Source: Chrysomallon squamiferum (Eukaryota; Mollusca; Gastropoda; Neomphalida; Peltospiridae). Taken from it: DNA of 64,000 nucleotides. Made by a program: the position numbers and the translations under genes. The stretch spans positions 2,643,001-2,707,000 of the forward strand of contig CM022667.1 in NCBI GenBank assembly GCA_012295275.1, given 5' to 3'. Below, in pieces: positions 24,740 to 38,423 of the stretch (the first letter of the stretch is position 1; each line of letters opens with the position of its first letter). Under the pieces are notes generated by a model. The model had not been told where the DNA came from, searched no databases, and saw nothing but the letters and a program-made list of their open reading frames with translations.

Positions 24740-25042
24740 TTACTCACATTTGCCATATCCGAGTCCGTATCCCATTCCCATCATTCCATGTCCATATCCT
24801 CCATAACCTCCGTACATCATTGGGTATCCCATCATACCATATCCTCCCATCATGCCGTATCCTCCTCCCATCATTGGGTATCCTCCCATCATTCCATATC
24901 CTCCCATCATTGGGTATCCTCCCATCAGACCATATCCTCCCATCATACCTCCCATCATGCCTCCCATCATGCCATGTCCAATACCACCAGCAGAGGCAAT
25001 GGCAAAACAGGCAACAAGTGCGATAAGGACAGCCTTCATCAT
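24740..25042 (-). CDS. Secreted Gly/Met/Tyr-rich repeat protein, array copy 5
   Basis: This copy encodes 100 residues from the ATG pair at 25042. The frame is open further upstream to 25231 through intron and exon 1, but the conserved acceptor at 25052 and the signal peptide fix the start. Exon 1 ends at 25168, the coding exon is 24748-25051, exon 3 starts at 24590 and AATAAA is at 24505-24510. It has a GGYGLM unit before the first GGYPMM, shared only with copies 6 and 8, and one GGGY expansion. The tail is GMGYGLGYGK. Confidence 0.85.
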   Translation of the reverse strand: MMKAVLIALVACFAIASAGGIGHGMMGGMMGGMMGGYGLMGGYPMMGGYGMMGGYPMMGGGYGMMGGYGMMGYPMMYGGYGGYGHGMMGMGYGLGYGKCE

Positions 25043-25238
25043 TTTGAAAATCTGAAATAAAATTAATTTCAGTTGATTTATTAATATAAAATGAATTAAA
25101 CATAAAGAAATGAAAGATAATCTAAACAGTAAAACAAAAGTTGACAGACTAATACTAAAATACTGACCTGGTGATTGGAGAGGTGTTCGTTCAGAATTGT
25201 AAATGTGAGAGTGATGCCTTTTCACTTTCAATTTAACT

Positions 25239-25246
25239 CTTATATA
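25239..25246 (-). promoter_or_regulatory. TATA box of array copy 5
   Basis: The minus strand reads TATATAAG with the conserved block to the exon 1 donor at 25168. Confidence 0.8.
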
Positions 25247-28200
25247 CTAAACAGTTTAGTAATGTGATGTAACTTACTTACAGTTTATGGTCAAATTAAT
25301 CATCTGAATCAGGTGTTAATGACTCTGATTTGATAATAAAAGACAGGTGTAAATTAATTTATTGCTTGAATGTATGATACTGATGTTATCAGTGATACTT
25401 TTTGTTGACTGTTAATAATTGGTGGTAGTAGTAGTAGTAGTTGTAGTTGTAGCAGTGGTGTTTGTAGAAATAGTTGTGATAGTGGTAGTAGTTGCAGATA
25501 TGGTGCTGTGTGTAGTAGTAATAATTGTAGCATTAGAAGTAGAAGCAACATTGTAGTGGTGGTTGTAGTAATTGAAGCTATTGTTCAACAGGTCACACTA
25601 TACATACTCAATGTTTATTCAGATATAAATTTATACTGTGATAGTAAAAATATTTTAATATTTCATTAATCTGTTCTATAGAGAAAATATATTTCTATTC
25701 TTTTGTTTACTGGGTTGTAAACATGACTAAGATCACCATAAGAACTTTGTTATCATTATTTATTTATTTATTTATTTATTTATTCTGTTCTTTTATTTAA
25801 CCTCTATTTATACCATTTACTTATTTTTGATAATTAATCAGTATTCTTGACTACATGACTGTTATAACTGATAATGTTATTACAATAAAGAAATCTCTTC
25901 TAACTGAATAAATTATTATTAAATATTTGATAACAACAAATGCATGTGTAACTGTGTATTTTGTGTTTATGTGTACATGCCTGACACTGGTTCTCTAAAA
26001 AAAATTTGAACATAATATTCAGATTGTCTTGGATGAATTTAGGCTATTTTGGCTATGGACATTTTGGCCTATATTTTCCTCTATGATCTTTTGGACTTGG
26101 ACATTTTGACAAGACATTATTTCAAAAGGTTGTTGTTTTGCCCATATCTACCAATTTATTTCCATTTTGAGGAAATCATAATGAAAATATAATTTTTATT
26201 TTTATTTTTAGCACATTATTTGAATTATTTAAATTAACACAACTGTACAGGCTCGTGTACAGTTTTAAGTTTTAGGTTTAGCTTTTAACTGACTAATACA
26301 TTTGTTGATGATAGTCATCATTTGTCTTGTATCTATATGCAAGATCCCAAAAGTGAATATTTTGACATACAGAGTGGCTTCAATGTAATAGAAATAATAT
26401 AGAAGAAATAATACTGAGTGAACATTCACCAAATACTAAACTAAGAGTGTGTTCTGTACTTCGATCAAAGTCAGATCCTATCACAGAAGGATTACAACCA
26501 GCTTCCTTTATCACACAAATTATGATTTTTTATACATAGTCTGTGTTTTTCTCTGGAACAGAGCCTAGTGAATTGCAATTTCAGTAAAGATAGGAGCATT
26601 CAAATCCATTAATCAAATCCATTTAACCATGAAATGTTATAATTTTGTTTAACTGTTAATCATTTGAACATTAAAATAATAATAGTAAAAAAAATTCAAA
26701 TCCACCACCATCATTCTACCAAACACTGCTTGTCTGACTATTTTTAATAATAATAAGGTAATTAATAAAATAAATAAAGAAATTTAAAATTTTTTTTTTT
26801 TTTTTTTATAAAGTTCAAATTAAAAAATCCTCCAAGAAAAAAGAAAAAAAATATTAAAAAGGCTGGTGGTAACTACTCTGAAACATCCTAGGTCAAAACA
26901 TATGTACCTTGACTTGGAAAGAACCTTCTAATGAAGTCGTAGATTGTGAAAAAGTATTCTTGTACAGGTCTCTGATGGAATTAGCACTCAACAAATTACT
27001 CTCAGTCATATCTTGTACGTATTTAGCTGGTGTCCTCTCAAAAGACAGACATCATACATCCCATAAGGCAGTGCTCCCCTCCCATATGGTTGAACAAATT
27101 ACAGCAGAAAGGCCACAGTGATAATCAGTAAAAATGTGTACTTCAAACAGCACAGTCAGTTTATATTTATTAATTTCTTTAGCAGATTACAATCAATTTC
27201 TTGTGTTACTTATGCAGAACTGGTTAGTCTAGGTTTGTCAAAATAATTATGTGGAATAAAAACTATAAAGCAGCATAGTCAATAAATTAACTAACTAAAA
27301 TATTTAACTTGTTGCTGGGTTCAGTTGAAGATTAGGGCAATGTGTGTATGTTGTGTGTCTGCGTGTGCATGCATGATCAGAATTCAAGCAGGGCTGGGAA
27401 AATAGGAAGAAGTAATTTCTCCATCTTGACACATGATACTACCATTCATGTTAAAGTTAGCCTAGGACCAAGAGACAAAAAAAAAAAATCAAACAATATG
27501 TAAGTACAAAAGTTTTTTTCTCATTTTGGTTTATGATTAATAGCATCCTAGTACCTTTAGTCTCAAACCCTTACTTGTGTATGTTTGTAAAGTGTAATTT
27601 ACTATATCTATAATTATGTACAGTTGTTTATCATGCCAATCTGTGTATAAGTTTGGAAGAATTATGTTTATTTGTCAATCTCTAATCACAGCAATAAAAC
27701 AACGCATTTTTGCAAATATTCTTTGATCATCACATGATTTTCTTCAACATGACCTGTCAGTAACAGACAATGTCTCCATAGTAATTAACCATTGAAACAA
27801 AGTCTTTATCAGTTAACAAAATGGAACATGAAGGAAACTTGTATTCACTGTCATGGAAAATAAATTTCTGTCAGGCTTGCAGAAAATAAAGGAAGAGTGT
27901 TAACCATCCTTACGATGGTTTCTCTGTAGTTGTAAGCGATTAAAGTGGAGAAGTTTGCCAGCATTATGTTTTGAACTTCTGTTATTTTTGTTTGTGATTT
28001 ATTTACCACCCTTCGTAACAGATGCAGAACAGCAAGAGGACACTGAGTTTTACCCCAGCAGTTTGCTAATAATACCTGTAGTTTATTGAAATAACACAAG
28101 TCAGCTGTCAGATTGGTGGTAAAAACTTAAAGCAAAGTTTTAATAGTGCAAGAGAGCAGTTATTTCTCACATGTTGCTCAGTATGTATGTATGTATGTAT

Positions 28201-28638
28201 GTATGTATGTATGTATGTATGTATGTATGTATGTATGTATGTATGTATGTATGTATGTATGTATGTATGTTTGTATGTATGTATGTATGTATGTATGTAT
28301 GTATGCTTTTGGTGTGTATGTTTAATATATATGCTTAGATGTATGTGTATGTCTGCATACGTGGATGTTTGAATGTGTAGATGTGTAGGTATGTATGCTT
28401 GTGTACATCTATATGGAATGTTTAGAATGTTTTATGTGTGTATGTGAATGTATAGGGTCTGCCTGCTGCTAGTTTGTATGTGTGTGTGTGTGTGTATAAA
28501 TAGAGAACACAACAAATGTGGTCAGTCATTAATTGTTAAAAAGTTTAACATTCTTTACATCGAAGCTAGTAGTTTGAATCCATGTAAAAATGGAACATAG
28601 ATAAATAAAAAGTAACCAGTTTGTTAAGTCAGACACCA
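25247..28638. other. Spacer between array copies 5 and 6
   Basis: It has a GTA-rich patch (25420-25570), a block of ggacattttgg-type short repeats (about 26040-26120) shared with the next spacer, the plus-strand vestige (27855-27975) and a long (TATG)n tract (28181-28305). No live gene is seen. Confidence 0.7.
28181..28305. repeat. (TATG)n microsatellite
   Basis: About 30 tetranucleotide units with one substitution at 28271. Confidence 0.95.
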
Positions 28639-28943
28639 TTTATTTACAACTTTTCATAATTCATGAATGATTTTCCTCAGCAGTATGTTGTGTGCATTGT
28701 TCACTTCAGGAATTCTTCTAGATTCTAGAGAAATAATTAGAAAAGAAAAAAACAAATGAGTAAAAAAGTTTAAATAAATATCTTTGTTTATGTATATAAA
28801 ATATGCCTGAGAATACATTTTGGCATATCTGTGGAAAACAATTATCTGTTCTGTTAAATATCTTATAGTATAAAAGAAATAATGTTTAAATAGTGTAATT
28901 TTTGTTACATACTGAACCAGTATATTTTTTAAATAAATAAATG

Positions 28944-29249
28944 TTACTCACATTTGCCATATCCAAGTCCGTATCCCATTCCCATCATTCCGTGTCCATA
29001 TCCTCCATAACCTCCGTACATCATTGGGTATCCCATCATACCATATCCTCCCATCATGCCGTATCCTCCTCCCATCATGCCGTATCCTCCTCCCATCATG
29101 CCGTATCCTCCCATCATTGGGTATCCTCCCATCAGACCATATCCTCCCATCATACCTCCCATCATACCTCCCATCATGCCATGTCCAATACCACCAGCAG
29201 AGGCAATGGCGAAACAGGCGACAAGTGTGATAAGGACAGCCTTCATCAT
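28944..29249 (-). CDS. Secreted Gly/Met/Tyr-rich repeat protein, array copy 6
   Basis: This copy encodes 101 residues from 29249. Exon 1 ends at 29375, the coding exon is 28952-29258, exon 3 starts at 28724 and AATAAA is at 28639-28644. It has two GGGYGMM units in a row, a local expansion found only here, and a Thr in the signal peptide (LITLVACF). It carries the GGYGLM unit and the GMGYGLGYGK tail. The frame is open upstream into the first exon, as in copy 5, but the splice acceptor makes that extension non-coding. Confidence 0.85.
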   Translation of the reverse strand: MMKAVLITLVACFAIASAGGIGHGMMGGMMGGMMGGYGLMGGYPMMGGYGMMGGGYGMMGGGYGMMGGYGMMGYPMMYGGYGGYGHGMMGMGYGLGYGKCE

Positions 29250-29445
29250 TTTGAAAATCTGAAATAAATTTAATTTCATTTGATTTATTAATATAAAATG
29301 AATTAAACATAAAGAAATGAAAGGTAATCTAAACAGTAAAACAAAAGTTGACAGACTAATACTAAAATACTGACCTGGTGATTGGAGAGATGTTCGTTCA
29401 GAATTGTAAATGTGAGAGTGATGCCTTTTCACTTTCAATTTAACT

Positions 29446-29453
29446 CTTATATA
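29446..29453 (-). promoter_or_regulatory. TATA box of array copy 6
   Basis: The minus strand reads TATATAAG with the conserved block to the donor at 29375. Confidence 0.8.
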
Positions 29454-31482
29454 CCAAACAGTTTAGTAATGTGATGTAACTTCCTGTATGGCTTGTAATA
29501 AGATTGATCTTCTGTATCACATTTTAATGATTATGACTTGATTAGAAAACACAGAGGTAAATTAGTTCATTGCTTGTATGATTGGTTCTATTGGTTTATA
29601 GAGGTAGCATCACTTCATAATGTTTGATAGTGATAGTTCTTTATTGTTAATAATTGTAATGACAGTGGTAATAGTGGTAATAATAGAAGAATCAGCAGAA
29701 GTAGTTGTAGTAGTAGTTGTAGCAGAAGTAGCAGTAGGAAGACAGTTTCATTGGCCATGAAGAATGGGTCAGTGTATGATTCCCAAATTTGATATTCTGT
29801 GCAGGCTCGTGGTACCTTCATTTACCTTTTTTTTTTTTTTTTTTTTTTATTATTCTCATCAAAGAATTACTGCATCATCGTGAATAAGGATTTCATGATT
29901 CTGCCAAAACTGGGCCATTGACAATGAATGGTTTGAAAGCCATGAAAAAAGCATTGACCTGAGGAGTGATCTCCACTTGAACTAAACTTTTGTAAAAGGT
30001 TTGCCAAGTGGGACTTGAGACTTCATGATGTAATGACACAAAAATATATCTACTACTCAATCTACAGACATTCTGTTTTAGGCTCATTTATTCATACTTT
30101 GATTTAATTTTGCAAGGAAACAAAAAATAATAATACTCCAATTTATTTTAATATTGTGTTGAAAACTCTATATGCATACTTATTTCATGGTCACATGATC
30201 CACAAGGTCAAATCCAAAATGAAAAGGTCATCAGCCTTTGTATTATTTCTAAATATAATAATGTCATTTTTGGAATCCTTGTTAAATTACCCTTATAGAA
30301 ATCCCATTTCACCTAGACTGAATTAGTTTCTGAACTTTGGTCATTTGAATGTAATATCAGTTTCTTCAGCACCAACTTTGGAGATATTGGAGACAGTGAG
30401 GTTTCAGTTGAGGGTTTGATGTCCATACATTCTGTAGTTGGAAGTGTATTAGGATTTTTCTTTCTTTAGTGTAATCGTATGTGACTGTTGGTCATAAAAG
30501 TACTGCATATCTTCAGACAAGATATTTAGTTAGTCTGGCCAAATGTGGAAAATTTTGGCCAACAGATGTTTCGGCCTATAAAGATTTAGTCTATGATCTT
30601 TTGGACTGGGATGTTTTAGCCAGAAAATATTTTCAAAAATGACCATATCTATCAATATTTTAGGAAATTATGGTGAAAATATGAAAATCATTTATGTGTT
30701 TGTACATTATTTGAATCATTTAAATTAACAAGATATGTAGAAGCTCATTTACAGTTTTAAGTGTTAGGCTTTCCACCTTTCCATCATTTGTCTGACTAAT
30801 TTCATTTACTGATGAAAGCTATCATCAGTTTTTAAACTTACTTGTAAGACTCAAAGACTGAATGTTTTGCCACACAGTCTTGGTCACAAAATAGAGACAG
30901 AACTGATTGCTCAGGTGATCACTGAACATACAGAGAAGAGCATGTTTCCACATTTCACTCAAAATCAAATCCTGCCACAGAAGGATAAAAACCTGCTTCC
31001 TCTGACATATGAAACAATGATTTCATATGTACTTTGTGTTTTACACTGAACAGAACATTTAGACAAGTGATTGTTTTCTGTCATTTTTTAAAGCAGCATG
31101 AATAGTTTGTATTCCAGTGAGGCTTGCAGAGAAACTAAGTTCTATTAATGATGTTTACAACAACTTCTTTGTGGTTGGAAGGGATGAAACTCAAAAGATC
31201 GACAGCATCATTTTTGACATTTATGCTAGTTTTGTTTATGATTTATTATTTAGTTCACAGCATTTTAAATCTATATGTAACAATGTAGAATGGGAACAGA
31301 ACACTGAGTTTAACCTACTGATTTAGTAATTTATGGAAATAACTAAAATCTGCTGGTTGATCACAAAATTTTGTCACATGGACAAAATGGAGGCAAAATG
31401 AAATTGATACGTTCAAGTGATATTTTTAAACTTTTTTTGTTTTTTGTTGTTTTTTGTTTCTTTTTTTTTTTTTGTTGTTTTA

Positions 31483-31522
<40 letters not shown>

Positions 31523-31591
31523 TTAAAAGCAACTTAGATTTTTGCCATATTTTAGAAGTAAAGGATTATTTTGCTACATCACCCAGTCTGT

Positions 31592-31622
<31 letters not shown>

Positions 31623-31943
31623 CATATGTGTGTGTGTGTGTTTGTATGACTGTATGCATGTATTATGTGTTCATCTATTTGTATTGATAAATAATGAATG
31701 GATTAATGTGGTTAATTTTGAATGTTTTTATTTGTATATGTGTCTGTGAATGTGTAGGTTTTCCTGTAACTGTGTCTGTCTGTGTGTGTCTTACAAGTAT
31801 AAATAAAGCATACAACAGATGTGGTGAATCATTAATATATTAAAATGTTTAACATTCTTTTCATCAAAGCTAATAATTTTAAATCCATATAAAAATAGAA
31901 CATAGCTAAATAAAAAGTAACCAGTTTGTTAAGTCAGACACCA
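29454..31943. other. Spacer between array copies 6 and 7
   Basis: The spacer is short. It has a GTA-rich patch (29650-29740), a poly-T run (29829-29848), the ggacattttgg-type block (about 30530-30650), the plus-strand vestige (31110-31235) and an (ATT)n tract near 31480-31523. No FLYWCH remnant was recognised. Confidence 0.65.
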
Positions 31944-32183
31944 TTTATTTACAACTTTTCATAATTTATGAATGATTTTCTTCAGCAGTATGTTGTGTGC
32001 ATTCTTCACTTCAGGAATTCTTCTAGATTCTGCAGAAATAATTAGAAAAGATTAAAAACAAATGAATAAGAAAACAATAATAATAGAAAGTGGCTATGCA
32101 TGGTGTGTGTGTATGTAAATGTATTATGGCACTTCTTTGGAAAACAATTACCTGTTCTGTAATCTATCTTAAACCTGTGTGCA

Positions 32184-32214
<31 letters not shown>

Positions 32215-32451
32215 TATGTGTAGCTATGTCTATGGGAAAATACAAGCCAAATGTTATTTTACAGTTTTATATATTAATATACGTATTTTTCTCAGAGTGC
32301 TATACTGACATTAGTAAACATATATTTATCTCTATCATCAGTGATGTATCAGTTGTCTGAAGATTAAAAACTGTGTATAATTTACTATGTGATAATATCA
32401 TTAACTGTAATATAATGTTTTAAAATATCACGTGTTTTAAATAAATAAATG

Positions 32452-32751
32452 TTACTCACATTTGCCATATCCGAGTCCGTATCCCATTCCCATCATTCCG
32501 TGTCCATAACCTCCATAACCTCCGTACATCATTGGGTATCCCATCATACCATATCCTCCCATCATACCATATCCTCCCATCATGCCGTATCCTCCCATCA
32601 TTGGGTATCCTCCCATCATACCGTATCCTCCCATCATTGGGTATCCTCCCATCATACCTCCCATCATACCTCCCATCATGCCATGTCCAATACCACCAGC
32701 AGAGACAATGGCGAAACAGGCAACAAGTGCGATAAGGACAGCCTTCATCAT
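32452..32751 (-). CDS. Secreted Gly/Met/Tyr-rich repeat protein, array copy 7
   Basis: This copy encodes 99 residues. Exon 1 ends at 32897, the coding exon is 32460-32760, exon 3 starts at 32029 (ctgcag acceptor) and AATAAA is at 31944-31949. The signal peptide has Val at -3 relative to the main cleavage site (FAIVSA). It lacks the GGYGLM unit of its neighbours 6 and 8 but has an extra GGYGMM. The tail is GMGYGLGYGK. Confidence 0.85.
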   Translation of the reverse strand: MMKAVLIALVACFAIVSAGGIGHGMMGGMMGGMMGGYPMMGGYGMMGGYPMMGGYGMMGGYGMMGGYGMMGYPMMYGGYGGYGHGMMGMGYGLGYGKCE

Positions 32752-32967
32752 TTTGAAAATCTGAAATAAATTTAATTTCAGTTGATTTATTAATATAAAA
32801 TGAACTAAAAAATATCAAGAAACGAAAGATAATCTAAATAAAAAAAAAATAAAGTAAAAAAATTCAGAGTTGACAGACTAATACTAAAATACTGACCTGG
32901 TGATTGGAGAGGTGTTCGTTCAGAATTGTAAATGTGAGAGTGATGCCTTTTCGCTTTTAATTTACCT

Positions 32968-32975
32968 CTTATATA
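32968..32975 (-). promoter_or_regulatory. TATA box of array copy 7
   Basis: The minus strand reads TATATAAG. The block below it has one or two private substitutions. Confidence 0.8.
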
Positions 32976-35114
32976 CCAAACAGTTTAGTAATGTGATGTA
33001 ACTTCCTGTAAAATTCATACAAGATTGATCACCTATCAATATATATAATATATAATGATTATAAGCTGTGATGGTGATACTGATAAGCAGACTAGTACAG
33101 ATCTCTGATGGAATTATGCACACAACCCTGCTAGTCTCACTCAAGTCTCAAACATATCTAGGTATGGTTAAACAAATTACAGAAGAGAAACCTCTGTGAT
33201 GATGATCAGTAAAAATCACTTCAAAAGGTGTCTTTATGTTCATTAGTTCATTTGGCTTTGATTCCACATGATAAAAGCAATAAAAAAGAAAAGACTCCAA
33301 ATAAAAAAAATAAAAAAAAATAAATAAATAATAATAATAATAATTATAATAAGGTGGAGAGGCAGTAACAGATGACCAATAGATCTTTTGACAGTATGGT
33401 TAACATATTCATTGCAATTACATGGTTTTTATTATAACTTGCCACGAATCATAGGTTTACAAAAGAAAATATATTCTATAATCATAACAAAACGTTAATT
33501 TACATTAAAAAAAATACATGTGATGTCAACAAAGCAATCAAGGATTTCACTAATGCCAAGCCTACTGATGCATCAAAGCCAAAACTTCCAGCAGTCCATG
33601 TTGTTTCTTTATAAAGCTGTTCTTCATCCACTAATGACCCACAAGAGTCTATAAATAACTGAAAATGTCCAACAAGTAATGTTTGTATTCATTTTGATTG
33701 CAGTGTTTTATATCTAATCTGTAAATATCAATGTCTTTGAAAGAGTGAGTAATGAAATTTTTGAGAGTTTATTTGCACAGAGGTGATTTCTGGTCCAGTA
33801 ATGAGCCTACAAGTTGTTTAAAATGAAATAATTATCAAGCAGAAATTGCTGTTCAGCAAATCAACTCACAAATATATTTTCCTTTCTAGACCTAAAGTAC
33901 CAGGCAGGTTTTAATTAAAAAAATGTATAATGGCAAGAAAAATACATGTCACTTGCCAACATTGTTTTTAGCAGAAGCCAAAATCATCTGATTTGGTGAC
34001 ATGGACATACTTCAGTATACAAAAATTTACCTATAATTTTAGCTAAGTCAGAATGTTAATTTCATGCAATGAACTTGATATACTGAGAACTTGACCATTT
34101 GAAGTAAACAAAATATTAAGTTTTACTGAAAAAGCGAAAACACATCCTACATCATGTAGTGAATACCATCAAGATATGAATTTGACCAGATGGAAATTGA
34201 TATCCGTCAGTTAAGAGATATCCATTCCTCAAAATTTCCTGTTGTGAAGTGAGGTTTTGTGAAGAAGAAATGTGAAAATAATGAAGCTCTTGTCAGGAAC
34301 ATAAAATTAAACATCTATGCATGGATTTTTTTCTTTCTAATTAAAAAGCATCTTTAACCAAATATTTCATACAGACTGATGTCATAAGTGGTAAAATTAT
34401 TTAACAAAAGTTTTGTTCTGATGTTTGTTTTCGATTACTTGCAGCCTTCTACCTAGAATCTAGGACCCCCAGTTGCATATGTTTGAAAATTCTAAAACTT
34501 TCAGTATGTGTGATTATGTAGAGTCATTTATCATTTCCTCTCAATTTAGTTACTGTAGAAGTTTACAAGAACTATATTTACTGTCAATCTCTAATCACAG
34601 CAGGAAGACAGTACACTGATGGTCTCATTATCTCCTTCCACATGACTAGCTAGTGGTAGGAAATTGTCTTTGGAGTACTCAGGAGTACTCAGGCACAAAT
34701 TCTGTATCATTTAACTGAATAGTGTATGAAGGAGATTTGTGTTTATTGTCATTAAAAGAAAGAAAGACTGTTAATGACGTTTACAGCAGGGTTTTTTTGT
34801 GGTTGCAAGCGATGAAACTGGAAAGGATGGACCATTATTTTTAACATATTATTTTTGTTTGCTATTTAATTATTCTGATCAGTGTGTTTTAAAAAGTATA
34901 TGTAGCTGATGTAGAATAGCAATAAAATATTACTTTTTACCTCAATGATTTAATGATAAATATAATTTAATGACATAACCCAAGTCTGCTGGCCAATTGC
35001 AAAATGAGGTCACGTGATCAGTGGACAAAATGGAGGGAAGATGCATCAGTACTTCCAAGTGATAGTTTTTCTTTCATTCTTTCTTTCTTTTTTTTTTTTT
35101 TTTTTTCTTTCTTT

Positions 35115-35145
<31 letters not shown>

Positions 35146-35428
35146 GTTTTAGTTGTTTTTGTGTTTTTTTAAATTTATTATTTTAGTTCTTTTTAACAGA
35201 TTATTTCGCCCATATCATCTGAACTGTATGTATGTACTACATATTGTGTGAGGCTGGGTACATGAATAATATATAAATATTGTGCATACGTGTATGTGTA
35301 TGTTTGAGTGTATGTATGGGTATGTAGGGATATATGTATGTGTTCATCTATACATACTGATGAATAATAAATTAATGTGGCTAATTTTGAATGTTTTTAT
35401 TTTTATATGTGTATGTAAATGTCTAGGT

Positions 35429-35475
<47 letters not shown>

Positions 35476-35626
35476 TCTCACAAGTATAAAAAAAATTAAA
35501 CACCAAATGTGGTGATTCATTAATACAGCAATAGGTGTAATGTTCTTTATATTGAAGCTAGTAGAATCCATAGAAAATGGGAACATAGAAAAATAAAACG
35601 TAACCAGTTTGATAAGTCAGACACCA
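32976..35626. other. Spacer between array copies 7 and 8
   Basis: It holds an A-rich AAT tract (33300-33350), unit-conserved non-coding blocks, the plus-strand vestige (34735-34850), T-rich sequence (35065-35160) and a (GT)n tract (35437-35474). No live gene is seen. Confidence 0.65.
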
Positions 35627-35779
35627 TTTATTTACAACTTTTCATAATCCATGAATGATTTTCCTCAGCAGTATGTTGTGTACATTGTTCACTTCAGGAG
35701 TTCTTCTAGATTCTAGAGAAATAATTAGAAAATAAAAAATAAATGAATAAGAAACCATAATAATAGAAACAGTATATAT

Positions 35780-35893
<114 letters not shown>

Positions 35894-35928
35894 AAACATT
35901 TTTAATGTATCAATTAAATAAATAAATG

Positions 35929-36243
35929 TTACTCACATTTGCCATATCCGAGTCCGTATCCCATTCCCATCATTCCATGTCCATATCCTCCATAACCTCC
36001 GTACATCATTGGGTATCCCATCATACCATATCCTCCCATCATGCCGTATCCTCTTCCCATCATGCCGTATCCTCCCATCATACCATATCCTCCCATCATT
36101 GGGTATCCTCCCATCAGACCATATCCTCCCATCATACCTCCCATCATACCTCCCATCATACCTCCCATCATGCCATGTCCAATACCACCAGCAGAGGCAA
36201 TGGCGAAACAGGCAACAAGTGCGATAAGGACAGCCTTCATCAT
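35929..36243 (-). CDS. Secreted Gly/Met/Tyr-rich repeat protein, array copy 8
   Basis: This is the longest copy, 104 residues. Exon 1 ends at 36364, the coding exon is 35937-36252, exon 3 starts at 35712 and AATAAA is at 35627-35632. It has four MMGG units, the GGYGLM unit and one GRGYGMM unit, which gives the only Arg in any mature chain. The tail is GMGYGLGYGK. It is the most upstream copy on the transcribed strand and lies next to the array's end at about 36.8 kb. Confidence 0.85.
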   Translation of the reverse strand: MMKAVLIALVACFAIASAGGIGHGMMGGMMGGMMGGMMGGYGLMGGYPMMGGYGMMGGYGMMGRGYGMMGGYGMMGYPMMYGGYGGYGHGMMGMGYGLGYGKCE

Positions 36244-36434
36244 TTTGAAAATCTGAAATTAATTTTAGTTGATTTATTAATATAAAATGAACTAAACATA
36301 AAGAAATGAAAGGTAATCTAAACAGTAAAACAAAAGTTGACAGACTAATACTAAAATACTGACCTGGTGATTGGAGAGGTGTTCGTTCAGAATTGTAAAT
36401 GTGAGAGTGATGCCTTTTCACTTTTAATTTAACT

Positions 36435-36442
36435 CTTATATA
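36435..36442 (-). promoter_or_regulatory. TATA box of array copy 8
   Basis: The minus strand reads TATATAAG with the conserved block to the donor at 36364. Confidence 0.8.
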
Positions 36443-37934
36443 CCAAACAGTTTAGTAATGTGATGCAACTTCCTGTATGGTTTATAATATGATGGATCAT
36501 CTTTATTAGATTTTAAAGATTATATGATGTAAGTGTGATCCTAATAGGCAAAACTGGACAGATCTCTGATGGAATTACACACACAACAAATTATTCTCTC
36601 TTACATCTCAAACACACTTGGATATAGTTAAACACTGTGGGAAAAATCTGCAGTATTTTTATGTTTATTAATTCAGTTATCAGGTTACGTTTAACTTTTT
36701 TGCAGTAGCTTGTGCAGAAATGGTTAGTGTAAGAGAATAATGTACTGCGAACTAAAAAGCTATGAAGCAGTATAGTAATAAACTAACTGACTAAAACATT
36801 TTACCTACTGATCATTGTAATGTTAACACAATAACTCAAAAGGAGGCATATGGGATATGTAATTCGATAAAAATCTTCTATTGGATATAAGCCATTTAGT
36901 TGTATATAATCATTAATTATTGGCTTAATCGTCTTAATATTAAATTTACTAAACTTATCTTTGGGCCATGAAAAGTAGACCAACAGTAATCACAGAGCGG
37001 CATTTGATGAAAAGTGGCATTTTGTTAGCCATGATGTAAGCTATTCTTTGAATTTTCAAGAATTAAACATATATCCTGAGTAAATCTGAAATTAAACATA
37101 TTTTCTGCACACACACACACACACGCACACACACACAACACACACACACACACACACACACACATCTATATATAGATCTGTCGATATAGCCTTTATATTT
37201 TATCACAACTTCGATGGTAACTGTCTTTGCTGCCTTCCATACATGTCTTGTAGCCTAAATTTAGGGCAGTCATCATAAGAGTAAAACTGTGGCTGCTCTG
37301 TCTGGTTTGCCTTTTTGTCACTCCCATAAATGCCATCGTTTCAGTGAGGATATTGAATAAGAAATTTGGTGGGTTTTTTTTTTCGGGGAGGTTTTTTTTC
37401 TTGGCAAAACAGAATAAATAAATAAATAAATTATAACGATAATTAATAATGATGATGATGATGATGATAATAATAATGATAATAATAATAATTAATAATG
37501 ATAATGATGATGATAATAATGATAATAATGATAATGATGATTATGATGATAATAATAATAATAATAATAATAATAATGGTAATAATAAATCGCAAAGAGT
37601 GGAAATTTAACTCTAGTTATTTGGCTGCAAGCTATTGCAAAGATGTTATTTTCCTGAAAACTTGATACCTAATGCAGCATACAAGCTGTCTGCCACAGAC
37701 ACTCATGAACAGAACAGAGTCCTGACAGAACCAAGAATTCAGGCCTGAAAGGATCAGTTTAACCTTTTGGTATAATGACAGATGCATAAAGACAGAGATC
37801 TCAGGCCAGATGTCATTCTCGCTTGGATTCATCTTCCTAATATGTCACACAAGACGTCTGGCTAGCATAGCTGACTGTTAAGAAAAGGGTCAACAGATTA
37901 ACCTTTCTATACATTTCTGTTGTATTTGTTTCAG
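36443..37934. other. Array edge and intron before the RBR exons
   Basis: To about 36810 it still matches other spacers (for example gatctctgatggaatta, also near 33095). Beyond that it is unique DNA with a (CA)n tract (37108-37164) and an AAT/GAT trinucleotide tract (37450-37576). No UBL or NZF exon was found here. Confidence 0.55.
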
Positions 37935-38333
37935 GCAGAGAATGAACGGCAAAGATGTGCCATGGAGCTGAGCATGCAGAACTTCATGCAGATATTAGAG
38001 GTTGACGACCAGGACCTGATAACAAACACTGAAGAGTTTGACTGTCCCATCTGCTTTTTAAAGATTGCACCAGGAGAGGGCGTCATGCTGAGAGAATGTC
38101 TACACATGTTTTGCAGGTAAGAAATAATTTGTATACTGAGCCAAACAAAATATCCTGTAAGAAAGAAACAGTCTGTTAACAGAAAAACAAAATTAAATTT
38201 AAAATTTTTTAAAAATTAAAAGTACTCTGCAAGTGAAAAATAGTTTATATCCTGAACAAAAGAATGTTCTGCAAGTAAGAAATAGTTTGTATACTGACAT
38301 AAAACGTTACAAAATCTCTCTCCCTCCCTCCCT

Positions 38334-38423
<90 letters not shown>

